Assembly (NCBI GenBank): GCA_021801945.1
Contig: JAKABE010000057.1
Location: forward strand, 1 to 12,444
Reading direction: 5' to 3'
DNA length: 12,444 nt
From: Acidobacteriota bacterium
Lineage (GTDB): Bacteria > Acidobacteriota > Terriglobia > Terriglobales > Acidobacteriaceae
Shown here: piece after piece, positions 5,593-12,160 of the stretch
Numbering within the stretch: position 1 is the stretch's first letter
How the letters are laid out: the number at the start of each line of letters is the position of its first letter
Position numbers and translations under genes: made by a program
The notes under the pieces: model-generated
Told to the model about the DNA's origin: nothing
Database searches by the model: none
Seen by the model: the letters and a program-made list of their open reading frames with translations, nothing else

Positions 5593-7212
5593 TTAGATCG
5601 AAACCATCTCCCCCGTCTTCAACCGGTTCAAATGCGCCTCGAAGATTACCCGCGAGACAAAAACGGAGGTGAAATAATTGGCCAGCAGACCGAAAGTCAG
5701 GGTAGTGGCAAAACCTTTCACCGGCCCGGTCCCAAAGATGAACAGGATGGCTGCCGACACAATCGTCGTAACGTGCGTGTCGATGATCGTCCAGGTCGCG
5801 TGGTGGAAGCCCTGGTCCACCGCCGCCGACGCCACCTTGCCGGCGCGAATCTCTTCGCGAATGCGCTCAAAGATCAGCACATTCGAGTCCACGCCCATGC
5901 CGATGGTCAGAATCACTCCAGCAATCCCCGGCAATGTAAGCGTGGCTTGGGAAAAGCCCATGAATCCCAGCAGGATCACAAGGTTCAGAAACAGCGCCAG
6001 GTCGGCGTTAATGCCTGCGCCCTTGTAGTAGAACAGCATGAAGCCCCAAACCAGCACTACGCCCACAATCGCCGCCGTCACGCCTTCGCGGATGGAGTCG
6101 GCGCCCAGCGTCGCGCCCACCGTGCTGGCCTCGAGATAGCTCAGCGAGGCCGGCAGCGATCCGGTGCGCAGCAGCTTGGAGAGCATCATCACCTCATCCG
6201 GCGTAAAGCTCCCGGTAATCTGCCCACTGTCACGAATCCCGCTTTGAATGGTGGCCACTTCACGCACCGTCCCGCCCATCACCACCGCCATGCTCTTCCC
6301 GATGTTGGCGCTAGTGTAGTTCCAGAACTTGTCGCCGGCTTCGTCGGTGAGGGTGAAATTTACGTTCCTCTGCCCGGTGTTCTGGTCGATCCCAGGAGTA
6401 GCCGAGCGGAAGTCACTGCCGGCGACAATGGCCATGCGCTGCAAAATGTAGTAGGCGTCGCCGCCGCCGCCCCCAGCCAAACTGCCTGACGCCGGCAGGA
6501 TCTCTTCCTCGGGCGACAGGTTGTTGTTCACGCTGGCCAGGGCCGCCTGCTCGCTGGGGAATGGCCCACCATCGACGGCGTGAATCTCTAAGCGCGCCGT
6601 TGACTGGATGATCGTCTTCACGCGGTCCAGATCGCTGATGCCCGGCAGCTCCACCAGAATCTGGTTGGCCCCCAGGCCGTACTGCTGAATCTGCGGTTCC
6701 GTCACTCCCAGCGCATCCACGCGGTCGGTAATCGTTTCAATGGCCTGCTGGTCGGTCCGGCTCTCCAGATCCCGCTCGTAGATCGGCTTCATGGTCAAGG
6801 TGAAGCTGCCGTCCGCGCCCTGCGAGACGTCGTATTCGCCTGAGTACTTGTCGCCGTCCAGCAGCGCACTCACGGCGCTCGATTGCGCCGCCGGAACTCC
6901 CTCGATGCGAATAATCTGCGGCTCTTGCGGGTTGGGCTTGAAGATCTGCGAATAGGTCAGGTTGGCCTTCTTCAGATCCTGCAGAAGCGCTTGCACCGTG
7001 TCGTTCGTTTCGTCGTTGACGGCGTCTTGCACATGCACCTGCAGAATTAGATGGGAGCCGCCCTGAAGGTCAAGGCCAAGGTGAATCCGGTTGGACAGTG
7101 CCTGCTTCAGAGCCTTGAACGAAACGCCCGACGGCACCCCGAAGATACCATACAGAAACACCACCAGGACCGCAATAATCAGGGCAACTTTGTTCTTGAG
7201 ATTCTTCTTCAT
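5593..7212 (-). CDS. secD: Protein translocase subunit SecD
   Basis: A 539-residue inner-membrane protein that partners SecF in proton-driven preprotein export. Helix 1 is at about 8-26. The motif LGLDLQGGSHLILQV is at 45-59. The large periplasmic domain (about 60-370) contains ALGVTEPQIQQYGLGANQILVELPG (167-191) and the conserved GGTVREVATIQSGI (313-326). A Gly-rich insert (GSLAGGGGGD) at 243-252 is local. Five helices follow, with GMGVDSNVLIFERIREEIRAG at 438-458; Asp442 matches the functional Asp519 of E. coli SecD. It is shorter than the E. coli protein (615), as in many bacteria with a reduced periplasmic region. The start at ATG 7212 has only a poorly placed GGGAG 1 nt upstream and a GAGA farther off, so initiation may be weak or coupled to yajC, 39 nt upstream. 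Confidence 0.97.
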   Translation of the reverse strand: MKKNLKNKVALIIAVLVVFLYGIFGVPSGVSFKALKQALSNRIHLGLDLQGGSHLILQVHVQDAVNDETNDTVQALLQDLKKANLTYSQIFKPNPQEPQIIRIEGVPAAQSSAVSALLDGDKYSGEYDVSQGADGSFTLTMKPIYERDLESRTDQQAIETITDRVDALGVTEPQIQQYGLGANQILVELPGISDLDRVKTIIQSTARLEIHAVDGGPFPSEQAALASVNNNLSPEEEILPASGSLAGGGGGDAYYILQRMAIVAGSDFRSATPGIDQNTGQRNVNFTLTDEAGDKFWNYTSANIGKSMAVVMGGTVREVATIQSGIRDSGQITGSFTPDEVMMLSKLLRTGSLPASLSYLEASTVGATLGADSIREGVTAAIVGVVLVWGFMLFYYKGAGINADLALFLNLVILLGFMGFSQATLTLPGIAGVILTIGMGVDSNVLIFERIREEIRAGKVASAAVDQGFHHATWTIIDTHVTTIVSAAILFIFGTGPVKGFATTLTFGLLANYFTSVFVSRVIFEAHLNRLKTGEMVSI

Positions 7213-7221
7213 ACTCCCATT

Positions 7222-7256
7222 CTCTAGCCCAAACGGCTAAGCCCCGGGCCCCTAGC
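7222..7256 (-). repeat. Degenerate GCTAG-type heptamers between yajC and secD
   Basis: On the minus strand five 7-nt registers read GCTAGGG, GCCCGGG, GCTTAGC, CGTTTGG, GCTAGAG. They resemble the two arrays in the secD-secF spacer but are more decayed. The first unit provides the TAG stop codon of yajC, and the last ends 10 nt before the secD start. Confidence 0.5.
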
Positions 7257-7578
7257 TCTGCGAAGATCCGTCCTGTGTGATCACAGACGCGATCGCGCTC
7301 TTTGCCACTTCCAGCTTCAAGTTGTCCGGCGCCACACGCACGATGATCACATCGTCCTTAATCGACAGGATTGTGCCACGGATGCCGCCCGCCGTGGTCA
7401 CCCGATCCCCGGCCTTCATTGAGTCCAGCATGGCATGCCACTGCTTTTGCCGCTTCTGCTGCGGCCGGATCATCAGCAGATACAGCACCGGAATTAATAG
7501 CAGCGGCAGAAGAAACGCAAGGCCTCCTGCGCTGCCGGACGGTTCCGCTATCATTGCCAAACTTGCAATCACACTCAT
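7252..7578 (-). CDS. yajC: Preprotein translocase subunit YajC
   Basis: A 108-residue single-pass inner-membrane protein (E. coli YajC is 110). It associates with SecD and SecF in the translocon accessory complex. The helix is at about 19-37 (GLAFLLPLLLIPVLYLLMI). The family signature RPQQKRQKQWHAML (38-51) and the conserved cytoplasmic strand-rich motif GDRVTTAGGIRGTILSI (57-73) follow, then LEVAKSAIASVI. The start at ATG 7578 has only a weak site (GAGCGAGCAAAGG). It overlaps by ATGA the stop of a doubtful 76-codon frame in the leader. It is the first gene of yajC-secD-secF, the usual order, and lies about 300 nt downstream of a likely promoter. Confidence 0.95.
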   Translation of the reverse strand: MSVIASLAMIAEPSGSAGGLAFLLPLLLIPVLYLLMIRPQQKRQKQWHAMLDSMKAGDRVTTAGGIRGTILSIKDDVIIVRVAPDNLKLEVAKSAIASVITQDGSSQS

Positions 7579-8135
7579 CCTTTGCTCGCTCTGCCGGCCA
7601 CTTTTCCGCTCCGGGCACAGGCGTTCCCCACCGCTATCCAGGCGCCTAAATGATTAGACTCGTCTCCGGGAATGATCCTGGCCGCCGGTCCCCTGCGGCC
7701 CAGACTCTGGAAGAAGGGCCTGTTCTGCCTGTGAAAGAGCTCGCCTTTCAATCCCTGCGCCCTGCCACCCAGGAACCCTGCTGCCGTCTGCTTCCTGTTC
7801 GACATCGCACCCCTTGGCCTTCCGATCCCGCGAGCCTGCGCGATTCTGACCGCGCCCGCCCCGGCCGGATTCCCAAAGAGTACCTAGCAAGATAAAACAC
7901 GTGCGCCCGCTTGCATGTCAAGACGTTGCTCCCCGCGCCGAGCCTCTCCCGCCCTGCGGGCTCGCCCCGGTCTCCTTATAAAGACCTTACAGCCTACCTA
8001 CTCTTTCTTTATCAGTCCTGGATTCTCCTAATTCCAAGCGGCTTCTTCTTTATACCGCCTGCGCTCGCCACTTCGGGGAGAGCACAGCTCGGCAATCACT
8101 ACCACCGAGGGCGGAAAGCCGAAACAGCTCCTCTC
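7579..8135. other. Long spacer: leader of the Sec operon and upstream region of two small genes
   Basis: No confident gene is visible in these 557 nt. The minus-strand half (7579-7891) is the leader of yajC. It holds a 76-codon frame (7805-7575) that starts after AAGGGG and overlaps the yajC start by ATGA. Its many AGG arginine codons and unfamiliar product argue against a real gene. The plus-strand half (7922-8135) would carry the promoter of the 8136 gene; a TATAAA occurs near 7979 without a fitting -35. No tRNA or known riboswitch was recognised. Confidence 0.5.
7892..7921 (-). promoter_or_regulatory. Sigma70-type promoter for yajC-secD-secF
   Basis: On the minus strand a perfect -35 TTGACA (7921-7916) is followed after 18 nt by TTTTAT (7897-7892), which matches the -10 consensus at four of six positions. 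Transcription would begin near 7885 and give a leader of about 300 nt before yajC. Confidence 0.55.
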
Positions 8136-8240
8136 ATGCATGCCATTCGCCTAGATGTATATTTTTTTGTCCCGGTGACTCTGGCCGTGGCGTTTCTGCT
8201 TTGGGTGCTCTGGAAGTTTTGGCTGGAGAACCGCAAGTAG
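8136..8240 (+). CDS. Small single-pass membrane protein of unknown function (34 residues)
   Basis: ATG 8136 opens a 34-codon frame ending at TAG 8238-8240. The product has a short polar head (MHAIRLDVY), one strongly hydrophobic helix (FFVPVTLAVAFLLWVLWKFW, residues 10-29) and a charged tail LENRK. The clean membrane-protein layout and the positively charged end suggest a real small protein. There is no good ribosome binding site; GAGGGCGGAAAG lies too far upstream. The frame extends upstream to TTG 7911 (109 residues), but that part lacks coding character. It shares strand and size class with the broken membrane-protein gene at 8420. Function is unknown. Confidence 0.4.
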   Translation: MHAIRLDVYFFVPVTLAVAFLLWVLWKFWLENRK

Positions 8241-8419
8241 CTGTGCCGACCCTGGTCCTCGATGCTATCCAAACGCTCCTGTTGCCCCAGTGCGGTTCCG
8301 GCTTGCATCTCAATTTAAGAGCCGCACGGGGCGCGCCACTGCCGATCGCGCATTGGAGTCACAGCGAGTTCCCACGATTGAGGCCATTACCCCCTGCAGA
8401 GAAATTCAAAGGAACCCGA

Positions 8420-8627
8420 ATGAATAGCCTTACCATCTTCGGGCTCTTTGCCGTCTCTGCCTTGCTGGTCTCTTACGCGCTGGAATCACGCAGCCGTTAC
8501 TTCATCCTGGCATTCACAGGATCATGCGTGCTTGCATCTGCCTACGGGCTTCTGCGGGAGGCCTTGCCCTTTCGGGATTGTGGAAGGAGTCTGGTCGCTG
8601 GCCGCTGCGCTGGCGGGGAACGTCTAG
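8420..8627 (+). pseudogene. Small two-helix membrane protein gene broken by a one-base frameshift
   Basis: ATG 8420, with AAAGGA 7 nt upstream, begins MNSLTIFGLFAVSALLVSYA, then a polar LESRSRY turn and a second helix FILAFTGSCVLASAYGLL. Up to LPF (codon 51) it resembles a family, recalled from memory, of roughly 65-75-residue membrane proteins whose C-terminus continues like 'PFG.VE..WSLVA'. The encoded frame instead turns into a Cys- and Arg-rich run to TAG 8665. Skipping one base, C8573 in CCCTTTCGGG, restores GIVEGVWSLAAALAGNV and a stop at 8627, giving 68 residues. The break may be a real mutation or a sequencing error. A further shift near 8606 would give a more typical RWRG tail ending at 8637, so decay at more than one point is possible. 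Confidence 0.6.
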
Positions 8628-8699
8628 CCCCAAATGACGCACCCCACGCCCCCCACTCCAGGTAGCCCGCTTCTGCTTCTTTTGCCAAGCTGGCTTCGA

Positions 8700-8714
8700 C
8701 GGGCGTGACGCCCG
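8700..8714. terminator. Short hairpin between the convergent small gene and hfq-like gene
   Basis: CGGGCG / CGCCCG pair around a TGA loop, 13 nt past the hfq-like stop on the minus strand. There is no T-run on either side. Its position between convergent genes suggests a weak or bidirectional terminator. Confidence 0.35.
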
Positions 8715-8726
8715 CGCCCACAACCC

Positions 8727-9089
8727 TCATGAACCGTTTTCCCCCAGCTTATACATGTACTTGATGGCGGATTTGTAGATCATCGTCTTGACTTTCCCCC
8801 GCACCTTGAGCGCATTCCGGTCGTACCACTCGATACACCCTTCCACACGTTCGCCGTCTTCCAGCACGATCACCATCGGAGTCTGCGAATAGATCTGCTT
8901 CTGCAGATAAAAGAGTTCGGCGTGACGGTGCCCAATGTCCACCTCTGTATTTTGCACCGGGAAGCGCTGGGTTGGCACTGCGAACCGCCCCTTCAAGTTG
9001 AGGCCCTGCTGCCTCACGGGGCCGGCGGTGCCTGCGCCGCGCCCTGCCGGAAGGCCCCGTCCTGCCGGAAGAATCGATGAAACGCCCAT
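8727..9089 (-). CDS. hfq: Hfq-like Sm-fold RNA-binding protein with N-terminal extension
   Basis: A 120-residue protein whose second half fits an Hfq/Sm core. HAELFYLQKQIYSQTPMVIVL (56-76) is the N-terminal helix and first strand. DGERVEGCIEWYDRNALKV (78-96) is the Sm1 region. MIYKSAIKYMYK (103-114) is the Sm2 region, where E. coli Hfq has YKHAI. Hfq rings bind small RNAs and mRNAs. The YKHAI His, which is part of the uridine-binding pocket, is Ser here. The first 55 residues are a Gly/Pro/Arg-rich extension with a repeated LPAGRG, unlike the short tail of classic Hfq. ATG 9089 has AAGGGAAGGA about 10 nt upstream; a TTG at codon 32 behind AGGG is a less likely alternative. It is transcribed in the same direction as holB, 301 nt downstream. 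Confidence 0.75.
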   Translation of the reverse strand: MGVSSILPAGRGLPAGRGAGTAGPVRQQGLNLKGRFAVPTQRFPVQNTEVDIGHRHAELFYLQKQIYSQTPMVIVLEDGERVEGCIEWYDRNALKVRGKVKTMIYKSAIKYMYKLGENGS

Positions 9090-9390
9090 TCGAAAAACGT
9101 CCTTCCCTTAAATAAAAAATGGCCTTCCCAGCGCCGGCCGCTTTTGCCGAAGACGTCGCACCCACCCGACGCTCCTCGCCCGCCGGCGTCTACTGCTTTC
9201 AGATTGTCCCCTTGAGATTGGGCCCGATTTGCGCCTTGCTCGATCCGCGCAAGACAATACCGCACCTGCAGCGAACGTTTATAACGCTCTCTGAACCGTG
9301 TCGTACATGCGCCTGCTCTTATCAGCAAAGATGCCTTGGTCAGCACGGGGGTTGCTCCCCTCATTCTCGCACGCCGCTGTGCGGGAACAC
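9090..9390. other. Gene-free spacer between holB and the hfq-like gene
   Basis: No convincing gene is seen. Just after the holB stop the minus strand holds two small hairpins, CGCAC/GTGCG (9368-9383) and GGGG/CCCC (9347-9360), without a T-run, which may end the holB transcript. A TATAAA (9283-9278, minus strand) could be a -10 for the hfq-like gene, but no -35 fits. That would leave a leader of about 180 nt. Confidence 0.4.
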
Positions 9391-10509
9391 TCAGCCCTGT
9401 TCCAGGCTCGCCGCCATTGCGTCCAGCGAGAGCGAGCGCAGCAGGTTGCGCCGCATTCCCTGCTCCACCTGTGTCAAAACTCGCGCCGCGTTGTCGATCC
9501 ACTCCACACTCAGACCCTTGGCCATCCGCTCCAGTTCCGCCCCCAGGTCCCGGTTGCGCACCAGGCCGGGCGTGCCGGCAATCATCAACAGTAGGTCTTC
9601 AATCACGCTGCCCAGGGCGCGCAGCAGGTTCAACGTTTTCTCCTGACCCTCGGCCCCGCCGCGATAGCTCTCCGTGGCACGGAAGAGCTCCGAATAGCCC
9701 AACCCGCCCGCCGCCCCGCCTTCGCGCAATGCACTGCGCAGAATCGTCAGCGCATCCTGCCGGCTGGCTCGATACGCGCTCAAATCGAACGTCAGCGCGC
9801 GGCCCACTGCGCCTTCGGCCAGCCGCGCCCCCAACTCCCGGTCCTGGGTCTTCAACTCTGGCCGCCGCTCCGCCAGCAAGCCCTCGATCTCCTCCGCTGG
9901 CAGCGCGCCCAGCCGGTGCGTCACGGCGCGCGACCGGATAGTCGGCAACAGCTCCTGCGGATTCTCCGTCAGCAGGATCAGCGTCGTGTGCTCGGGCGGC
10001 TCTTCCAGCAGCTTGAGCAGGCTGTTGGCCGCCTCTTTCATGAACGCCGACGAGGTGAAGATCGTAAAGGCGCGCCGCGCCTCCACCGGCGGCCGGAAAT
10101 AGGCCGCGTGAATCGCCTGCCGCACTTGGCCCAGCTTGATGAGCAGTTGCGGCGGGTCGGGTGGTATCACCAGCAGGTCGGGGTGCGTCTGAATCAGGAT
10201 GCGCGTCTCGCGCCTGTCGGTCTCGCGCAGATCCTCGCGCGCCGCGGCCGCCTCCTCAACCAGCTGGTCGAGGTTGGCCGCCTCGCCGATGCGCCCGCAG
10301 TTCGAGCAAACCCCGCAGAAGTCCGGCAGCCCGTCGCTCTTGCCCGGGTTGAGGCAATTCACCGCCTGGGCCAGCATCAGCGCCAGCTTGTACTTGCCCG
10401 CGCCGCGTGGCCCGGCCAGGATCAGCGAATGCGGAAACCGTCCCGCGCGCACGCTCTCCCGCAGCCGCGTCACCGTCCCCGCATTTCCCAAAAATTCCTG
10501 AAAGCCCAC
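9391..10509 (-). CDS. holB: DNA polymerase III delta' subunit
   Basis: A 372-residue AAA+ clamp-loader subunit that helps place the sliding clamp on DNA. The N-terminus MGFQEFLGNAGTVTRL and FPHSLILAGPRGAGKYKLA (25-43) match delta'. The Walker A site GPRGAGKY has Tyr where an ATPase has Ser/Thr, as fits a non-hydrolysing subunit. Cys52, Cys65, Cys68 and Cys71 form the zinc site. SSAFMKEAANSLLKLLEEPPEHTTLILLTE (153-182) is the sensor region. The arginine-finger motif is SRA (193-195) instead of SRC. An insert of about 30 charged residues (76-106) separates the zinc site from HPDL. The start is GTG 10509; no ribosome binding site is seen, but TATAGA lies 8 nt upstream, so a leaderless message is possible. 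The gene lies 75 nt after the amidohydrolase. Confidence 0.93.
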   Translation of the reverse strand: MGFQEFLGNAGTVTRLRESVRAGRFPHSLILAGPRGAGKYKLALMLAQAVNCLNPGKSDGLPDFCGVCSNCGRIGEAANLDQLVEEAAAAREDLRETDRRETRILIQTHPDLLVIPPDPPQLLIKLGQVRQAIHAAYFRPPVEARRAFTIFTSSAFMKEAANSLLKLLEEPPEHTTLILLTENPQELLPTIRSRAVTHRLGALPAEEIEGLLAERRPELKTQDRELGARLAEGAVGRALTFDLSAYRASRQDALTILRSALREGGAAGGLGYSELFRATESYRGGAEGQEKTLNLLRALGSVIEDLLLMIAGTPGLVRNRDLGAELERMAKGLSVEWIDNAARVLTQVEQGMRRNLLRSLSLDAMAASLEQG

Positions 10510-10584
10510 GGATCGAGTCTATAGCGTTCGATCTAACCCGCGCAGGGAGTGGCACTGCTCCGCCGCCCATCGCCACGCCCCTGC

Positions 10585-12012
10585 TTACTTCTCTCGCTGC
10601 TGCGGCCCGTGGCTCACCAGTTCCCCGTTCTTCCACACCTCGCGGATCGTCTCCGTATTCCGGATGTCCACTGAAGGATCTTGATCGAGCACGATAAAAT
10701 TCGCGCGCAGCCCCGCCCGCAACACGCCAAACTCATTCGACGCACCCAGCAGCTCCGCGCCGCTCTTGGTGGCCAGTGTGATGGCTTCGAGCGGCGTCAG
10801 CCCGGCCTCTACCATGAGCTGCAGTTCGTGATGCTCGCCAAAGCCCACCACCCGCTGCGGGTTGGCGCCCGAATCGGTGCCCATCACCACCGTGACTCCT
10901 GCCCGGTACAGCTTCATCAGGTTCTTCATGGCAATCGGCAGCGAGCGGGCCTCGGTCTCCGTGACCTTGCTCTCCTGCACCGATTTCCGGTACTGGGGGC
11001 TGGTGAGCAATTCAAACATTCCCGGCCCCAGCGCATTTCGAAAGTAGGGATCGTCCAGCCAGACGGGACTGCCCGCATAGGCGGTAATGAAATCGTCCAG
11101 CGATAGCGTGGGTATCTGAACGATGTGCTTGCGCTTCATCTCCTCCACTAGCGAATCGGGGATCTCGGCGTCGCGGACGCTGTGAGCGAACATATCCACG
11201 CCGTCGTCGGCCAGCCGTTGCGCGTCCGCCAGATAGTAAACGTGCGCCGCCACCCGCAGATGCGCCTTGTGCGCCTCGTCGATGATGGCCGCGGATATCT
11301 CCGGCTTCATCTTCGGATACTGCCCCCAGAAATCATCTACCCAGATCTTCACCACGTCGGGCTTGCGAGCCGCCAGCATGCGAACGCCCTCGCGCGCTTC
11401 CTCCGGAGTCGACGGCCGGAACGTAGGATCGTGGCCTGGCTGCGCTGGCGGTATTCCGCCCGCCACCCCAAAGCCTCTTCCCGCTGTGTAGATCTGCGCC
11501 CCCGGAAAATCTCCCGCATGTGATCGGGCGCGCCATTCCCATATCTCCTCCTGGTCGGTCCCCATGCACAAGACCGCACCCACTCCGTAATCCTGGTATT
11601 GCAGCAACTGCCGCTCGACGTTGTCTCGCGTGAAGTTCGACCATGCCGCCTCCGTCCCCTTCACCAGTCCCAGGTGCGCATGGACGCTGATGAACTGCGG
11701 CAGGATGGTCTTGCCCGGCAGGTCCACCACCTTCGCGCCTTTGGGCGTGGGAGCATTGGCGTCGGTGATGGCGGCGATCTTTTCTCCCTCAATCACCAAG
11801 GCCGCATCGCGCCGCGGTGCGCCCCCATTGCCGTCGATGAGGGTCACATGCCGCAGAACCGTGACCTCGGCCTGAGCCCATCCGGCCGCCAGCATCGGAC
11901 CAGACGAAAACATCAGAGGCAGGCGCAGCAACCTGCCTCGGATCCCGGAAACTCTGCTTCGGTTCGCCTGTCCAGGCGGGTTGGCGGGATTCGGCTTCGG
12001 CAAAGATCGCAA
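10585..12012 (-). CDS. Exported amidohydrolase family metal-dependent hydrolase
   Basis: A 475-residue member of the amidohydrolase superfamily, closest in layout to the imidazolonepropionase-like and Xaa-Pro dipeptidase-like enzymes. The N-terminus carries a long basic region, then LLRLPLMFSSGPMLAAGWAQA, a likely signal peptide. The start strands VLRHVTLIDGNGG lead to PGKTILPQFISVHAHLG with metal-binding His111 and His113. Further candidate ligands are Lys222 (VVKIWVD), His257 (AAHVYY), His277 (FAHSVRD) and Asp380 (MGTDSGAN). The C-terminus closes the composite beta-sandwich (LRAGLRANFIVLDQDPSVDIRNTETI). TTG 12012 is chosen because AAGGAGG ends 5 nt upstream, although an ATG exists at 12030 inside that site. 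The substrate is unknown. The gene lies between tmk and holB and may have its own promoter. Confidence 0.85.
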   Translation of the reverse strand: MRSLPKPNPANPPGQANRSRVSGIRGRLLRLPLMFSSGPMLAAGWAQAEVTVLRHVTLIDGNGGAPRRDAALVIEGEKIAAITDANAPTPKGAKVVDLPGKTILPQFISVHAHLGLVKGTEAAWSNFTRDNVERQLLQYQDYGVGAVLCMGTDQEEIWEWRARSHAGDFPGAQIYTAGRGFGVAGGIPPAQPGHDPTFRPSTPEEAREGVRMLAARKPDVVKIWVDDFWGQYPKMKPEISAAIIDEAHKAHLRVAAHVYYLADAQRLADDGVDMFAHSVRDAEIPDSLVEEMKRKHIVQIPTLSLDDFITAYAGSPVWLDDPYFRNALGPGMFELLTSPQYRKSVQESKVTETEARSLPIAMKNLMKLYRAGVTVVMGTDSGANPQRVVGFGEHHELQLMVEAGLTPLEAITLATKSGAELLGASNEFGVLRAGLRANFIVLDQDPSVDIRNTETIREVWKNGELVSHGPQQREK

Positions 12013-12024
12013 GCTGACCTCCTT
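12013..12024 (-). promoter_or_regulatory. Strong ribosome binding site that fixes a TTG start
   Basis: On the minus strand AAGGAGG is followed by TCAGC and TTG 12012. The site lies inside the frame that begins at ATG 12030, which itself has no ribosome binding site. The TTG is therefore the likelier start of the amidohydrolase. Confidence 0.65.
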
Positions 12025-12120
12025 GTGCATCGTGGTTGGGATGAAACGGGTGCGGCTCTGTGCCGCGAATCGGCCTGAAAGTTATGTCTAATATTCCGGT
12101 GCCGTCGCTCCGATCAGCAG

Positions 12121-12126
12121 ATTATA
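12121..12126 (-). promoter_or_regulatory. Consensus -10 element upstream of the amidohydrolase
   Basis: A perfect TATAAT on the minus strand, 35 nt after the tmk stop and about 110 nt before the amidohydrolase start. No good -35 is found at 16-18 nt spacing, so it may be an activator-dependent or weak promoter. Confidence 0.4.
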
Positions 12127-12160
12127 GTCTCCAGTCGGCAATCCTGGCCGCAATCGCACT

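Noticed and set aside
5632..6489. Plus-strand open frame of 285 codons
   Set aside because: Antisense to secD, with a His/Arg-rich composition typical of shadow frames.
7575..7805. 76-codon frame overlapping the yajC start by ATGA
   Set aside because: The overlap is suggestive, but AGG arginine codons dominate, the product has no recognisable pattern and it lies in a probable leader.
7755..7820. Segment with AGGAAGCAG, faintly like the signal recognition particle RNA core
   Set aside because: The GGAA tetraloop with its closing stem and the 5' GUCAGG side are missing, so the RNA cannot form the required fold.
7911..8240. 109-residue TTG-started version of the small membrane protein
   Set aside because: The upstream 75 codons lack coding character and overlap the Sec promoter; the ATG at 8136 fits a compact membrane protein.
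8201..8419. Upstream extension of the 8420 reading frame
   Set aside because: The clear ribosome binding site and membrane-protein start are at 8420; the earlier part overlaps another small gene and looks non-coding.
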